From an uncultured Clostridia bacterium (GTDB lineage: Bacteria > Bacillota > Clostridia > TANB77 > CAG-508): a stretch of DNA of 9,527 bases. This document shows, piece by piece, positions 7,884-9,527 of the stretch. The stretch covers positions 1 to 9,527 of the forward strand of contig CAKPKI010000066.1 in the NCBI GenBank assembly GCA_934167135.1, written 5' to 3'. The translations under genes and the position numbers were made by a program. The notes under the pieces are model-generated. The model saw only the letters and a list, made by a program, of their open reading frames with translations. It was not told the DNA's origin and did not search any database. Every line of letters starts with the position of its first letter. The stretch's first letter is position 1.

Positions 7884-8263
7884 TAATATTCCTCCTTCGG
7901 ACTTTTTAATAATTCATATCGTTCTATTGCTTTATCTATTGTAAGCATTCTACTTCTTGTTTGTACAAAACCTTCATACATTACATATATCAGCATAGTT
8001 CCAATTTCCAAAGGTAATTCTTTTTTTGTATTTTCGATTATATATCTTCCATCTTTTTGTTTTACTTTTAATTCTTTTTCTTTGTATAATATTCCATTCT
8101 TTATAATATCTTTTACTCTAATATATGTGTTTACTTGTTCATCATCTTCCAAAGTTTCAATATCATCACATAATTCTATTTCTTTTCCATCATAATAATA
8201 TGCACCATAAAATGTTGTATCTGGAACTGGCACTACTTTTTCTAATTTATCTAACTTTTTCAT
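7883..8263 (-). CDS. Phage protein of unknown function between head and connector genes
   Basis: A complete 126-aa protein, start ATG preceded by AAAGGAGA. I do not recognise the family. It is strongly charged (many Lys and Glu), with an acidic stretch around residues 32-42 (CDDIETLEDDE), short strand-like segments (NTYIRVKDI, ELKVKQKDGRYIIE, IGTMLIYVMYEGFV) and a C-terminal amphipathic helix TIDKAIERYELLKS at about 108-121. There is no signal peptide or membrane segment. Its stop overlaps the start of the connector gene (TAATG), so the two are likely translationally coupled. It is the first gene after the terminator and structured leader. The location suggests a minor virion or assembly component of the head-neck region, such as a head-completion or chaperone-like protein, but nothing in the sequence proves this. 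The AT-rich codon use matches its neighbours. Confidence 0.8.
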   Translation of the reverse strand: MKKLDKLEKVVPVPDTTFYGAYYYDGKEIELCDDIETLEDDEQVNTYIRVKDIIKNGILYKEKELKVKQKDGRYIIENTKKELPLEIGTMLIYVMYEGFVQTRSRMLTIDKAIERYELLKSPKEEY

Positions 8264-8277
8264 AACTTCTTCTCCTT

Positions 8278-8320
8278 TCGTGATTATTGGAATTGCACCA
8301 ATATCATTCTTTTATCACGA
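8278..8320 (-). promoter_or_regulatory. Nested inverted repeat in leader of the 126-aa gene
   Basis: An outer perfect 7-bp inverted repeat (TCGTGAT at 8278-8284, ATCACGA at 8314-8320) encloses an inner perfect 6-bp one (TATTGG at 8285-8290, CCAATA at 8298-8303) with a 7-base loop. The two arms are contiguous on one side and separated by 10 bases on the other. TGAT at 8281-8284 can alternatively pair with ATCA at 8303-8306, giving a compact 9-bp stem with one bulge, so two exclusive folds are possible. The outer stem ends exactly at the AAAGGAGA ribosome binding site (8271-8278) of the downstream gene. It may be an RNA element affecting translation, a protein-binding operator, or an incidental palindrome in AT-rich DNA. 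Function is inference. Confidence 0.4.
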
Positions 8321-8326
8321 TATAAT

Positions 8327-8353
8327 AAAAGAGGAGAACCAAACTCCTCTTTT
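8327..8353 (-). terminator. Rho-independent terminator after capsid/decoration genes
   Basis: The minus-strand RNA can form a perfect 10-bp stem AAAAGAGGAG / CTCCTCTTTT around the 7-base loop TTTGGTT, and continues into a T-rich tail (TTTTATTATAT). It starts two bases past the decoration gene's stop codon. The G/C core is GAGGAG/CTCCTC. The stem is symmetric, so it could also end plus-strand transcripts (CTCCTCTTTTTG), although no plus-strand gene is present. The minus-strand T tract is interrupted by an A after four Ts and then continues T/A-rich, so termination may be partial, letting some transcripts reach the tail genes. Confidence 0.8.
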
Positions 8354-8355
8354 TG

Positions 8356-8706
8356 TTAATATGCTAATGCAATTTTTGTAGTTGTTGCATTAGAGGTAAC
8401 AACTATTGTATTATCTTTATTGAAATATTTTGCACTTTCAATCCTTACAATTGCAATTCCTCCTGTTGCTATAGATAATGTTAAATCCTTGTCTGTTGCT
8501 GCATAACCACCATCAGTTGGAGCTTTTACAATTACAGTTTGTGCTGAACTTCCTGTATTTTGTGCAACTATAACAATATCTTCTAATTTAGCATCTTTAG
8601 GAACCGCAAATTTTACACCATCTGCTACTGCTGATGGTGTAACTAAGTTCAATACTTTTGCTTCATTAAAATTACATTTTATGCATTTTCCTTCTACTAC
8701 AGCCAT
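8356..8706 (-). CDS. Small beta-rich head decoration/stabilisation protein
   Basis: A complete 116-aa protein following the capsid gene by 37 bases. Its start ATG has an AGGAG 9 bases upstream. The sequence is Ala/Val/Thr/Gly-rich with alternating strand patterns (LEDIVIVAQNTGSSAQTVIV, DLTLSIATGGIAIVRIES, NTIVVTSNATTTKIALAY). It has no predicted membrane segment and no long helix. This size, composition and place next to the coat gene fit a capsid-surface decoration or head-stabilising protein that binds the assembled shell, a role usually filled by small beta-sandwich or beta-barrel proteins. A CxxC pair (C8, C11) near the N-terminus has no partner pair, so a zinc site is not supported. A terminator directly follows the stop, so capsid plus decoration protein probably form the end of a highly expressed transcript. 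It could instead be a head fibre base, since the family was not verified by search. Confidence 0.65.
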   Translation of the reverse strand: MAVVEGKCIKCNFNEAKVLNLVTPSAVADGVKFAVPKDAKLEDIVIVAQNTGSSAQTVIVKAPTDGGYAATDKDLTLSIATGGIAIVRIESAKYFNKDNTIVVTSNATTTKIALAY

Positions 8707-8743
8707 ATTTTATCACTCCTTTCTCTTTTAAATTATTTAATGA

Positions 8744-9527
8744 TTAATGAGCTTTAATTACATATAATTCTTTAGGTCTAACTAATTTAGCACCATATAC
8801 ATGCAAACCTTTGATTACATCAGAAAACCTTGTAGATGGTCTACATTTTTCAACTTTTTCAACCCCATTAGCAAATGCTATAGCTTTTTTAGTTCTTATC
8901 ATTTCGTAATCATCTGTTTTATCATTATACAAGTTGTTAGACATTCTTAAATAGCAATTATTATATTTACCTACAGCACCACGTTTAATATATTCAACAT
9001 TATCTGTAAACAAAGAGGCTAATTTGCTTCTTATTAGTGTAAGATGTTCAGCGTTTAAATCTGCTGCCAATTCAGTTTTAGATGAAACATTATTTTTATA
9101 TAATTTTATCATTGCAGTATCAATAGATGTTAAAGGTGATGTTTCAGCTGATATATCTATTGAATTTGATGTCATACTTGCTAATGCGTCTTTTGCCATT
9201 GTTCCAACATATGAATCAGCATCTTCAGCTAAAGCAGTTTTCGCTTCGTCAAACTCAGTCTCTAGATATCCTTCCTGAGATTGTGCTCTATCTACATCAT
9301 CAACTTCAAAAGCAAACGCCTTGAATTGGTCAATATCTAAATATTGTGCATTATCTCCTAATTTTTCAATTTCTAAGTCTTTGCCAGGTGTATATGTTTG
9401 AATTTTAGGTTTTGAAGCTCCCACTATTTTTAATCTGGCTCCACCTTTTACTTCACCATCAAATTTGTAATCACACCAATTTGCTAGAACCAAATCTTTT
9501 TTTAATTCTGTTTGGCAATATTTGCTC
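8744..9527 (-). CDS. Major capsid protein, HK97-fold type (N-terminus cut by window edge)
   Basis: The main shell-forming protein of the phage head. The reading frame is open to the right edge (first full codon at 9526), so about 261 C-terminal residues are visible and the true start lies outside. The TTG at 9493 is not needed as a start because coding continues upstream (SKYCQTELKKDL). Family-like features are the early stretch ELKKDLVLANWCDYKFDGEV followed by a Gly-rich strand, the block DIDQFKAFAFEVDDVDRAQ, a predicted helical run, and a C-terminal strand-rich part (GLHVYGAKLVRPKELYVI). This matches the pattern of many podo- and siphovirus coat proteins whose N-terminal arm is followed by a VNRDYEGEI-like motif. 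Its position directly before a small decoration protein and then connector and tail genes supports the call. GC is locally higher than in the flanking genes, as is common for highly expressed coat genes. The fold is inferred from sequence resemblance. Confidence 0.85.
   Translation of the reverse strand, partial: SKYCQTELKKDLVLANWCDYKFDGEVKGGARLKIVGASKPKIQTYTPGKDLEIEKLGDNAQYLDIDQFKAFAFEVDDVDRAQSQEGYLETEFDEAKTALAEDADSYVGTMAKDALASMTSNSIDISAETSPLTSIDTAMIKLYKNNVSSKTELAADLNAEHLTLIRSKLASLFTDNVEYIKRGAVGKYNNCYLRMSNNLYNDKTDDYEMIRTKKAIAFANGVEKVEKCRPSTRFSDVIKGLHVYGAKLVRPKELYVIKAH

Larger units (their letters stand above)
8264..8355. other. Intergenic control region between capsid and tail modules
   Basis: This 92-base gap is the only sizeable non-coding stretch in the window. 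From the minus-strand viewpoint it contains the terminator, then the nested inverted repeat, then AAAGGAGA and an 8-base spacer to the next ATG. No convincing sigma-A promoter could be found: the T/A-rich tail of the terminator offers weak -10-like matches (TATTAT, GATAAA), but nothing near TTGACA sits 16-18 bases upstream. The downstream genes may therefore depend on read-through, or on a phage-specific promoter. Confidence 0.6.

Noticed and set aside
8300..8326. Possible promoter after the terminator (TATTAT or GATAAA as -10)
   Set aside because: No acceptable -35 element is present at the right distance, and such hexamers are frequent by chance in DNA this AT-rich.
8363..8706. CxxC pair (C8, C11) of the decoration protein as a zinc finger
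   Set aside because: Only one CxxC is present and no further Cys or His pair follows in the 116 residues.
9024..9324. Plus-strand frames opposite the capsid gene
   Set aside because: They are antisense to a well-supported capsid coding region, overlap each other in different frames, and show no independent signals.
9491..9493. TTG as the start of the capsid gene
   Set aside because: The frame continues upstream to the window edge with capsid-like sequence, and no Shine-Dalgarno precedes the TTG, so the gene is simply cut by the window.

Overview
The window is part of a structural-gene cluster of a tailed dsDNA phage or prophage. All genes read on the minus strand, so gene order runs from high to low coordinates. 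Base composition is very AT-rich (sampled lines about 25-40% GC by eye). Arg codons are mostly AGA, Shine-Dalgarno sites are strong AGGAGG-type, and the standard code fits with no in-frame recoding. This points to a low-GC Bacillota host, probably Clostridia-like. The host assignment is inference.

Layout in transcription order: the C-terminal part of the major capsid protein (entering at the right edge), a small beta-rich head decoration protein, a rho-independent terminator, a structured leader, a 126-aa protein of unknown function, a 181-aa head-tail connector, a 581-aa tail nozzle/hub protein, a 357-aa Gln-rich coiled-coil protein, and a giant gene from 4496 off the left edge (1498 codons visible, no stop). 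The giant gene fills almost half of the window and must not be read as empty sequence. Portal and terminase genes are expected upstream of 9527 and are not visible.

The connector and nozzle resemble the P22 gp4/gp10 and T7 gp11/gp12 roles, and there is no tape measure, tail-tube or sheath gene in view. This suggests a short-tailed (podovirus-like) virion. The coiled-coil protein and the giant protein sit where internal virion (ejection) proteins sit in such phages. The giant protein is a phage 'polyvalent' protein. It has an N-terminal hydrophobic/Gly-Ala module, a first zincin-like domain (HETTH...EELTAD), a second one (HEIQH...GEIEAD) in a LPD23-like context, a long variable polar linker, and a C-terminal helical domain with a recognisable conserved block.

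The downstream genes are packed tightly. Two junctions are TAATG overlaps, and one Shine-Dalgarno overlaps the previous stop, implying translational coupling. The only non-coding stretch longer than 40 bases is 8264-8355. It holds the terminator and a nested inverted repeat abutting the next ribosome binding site, a plausible point for separating high capsid expression from lower tail-gene expression. No tRNA, CRISPR, insertion sequence, integrase or attachment site was seen.
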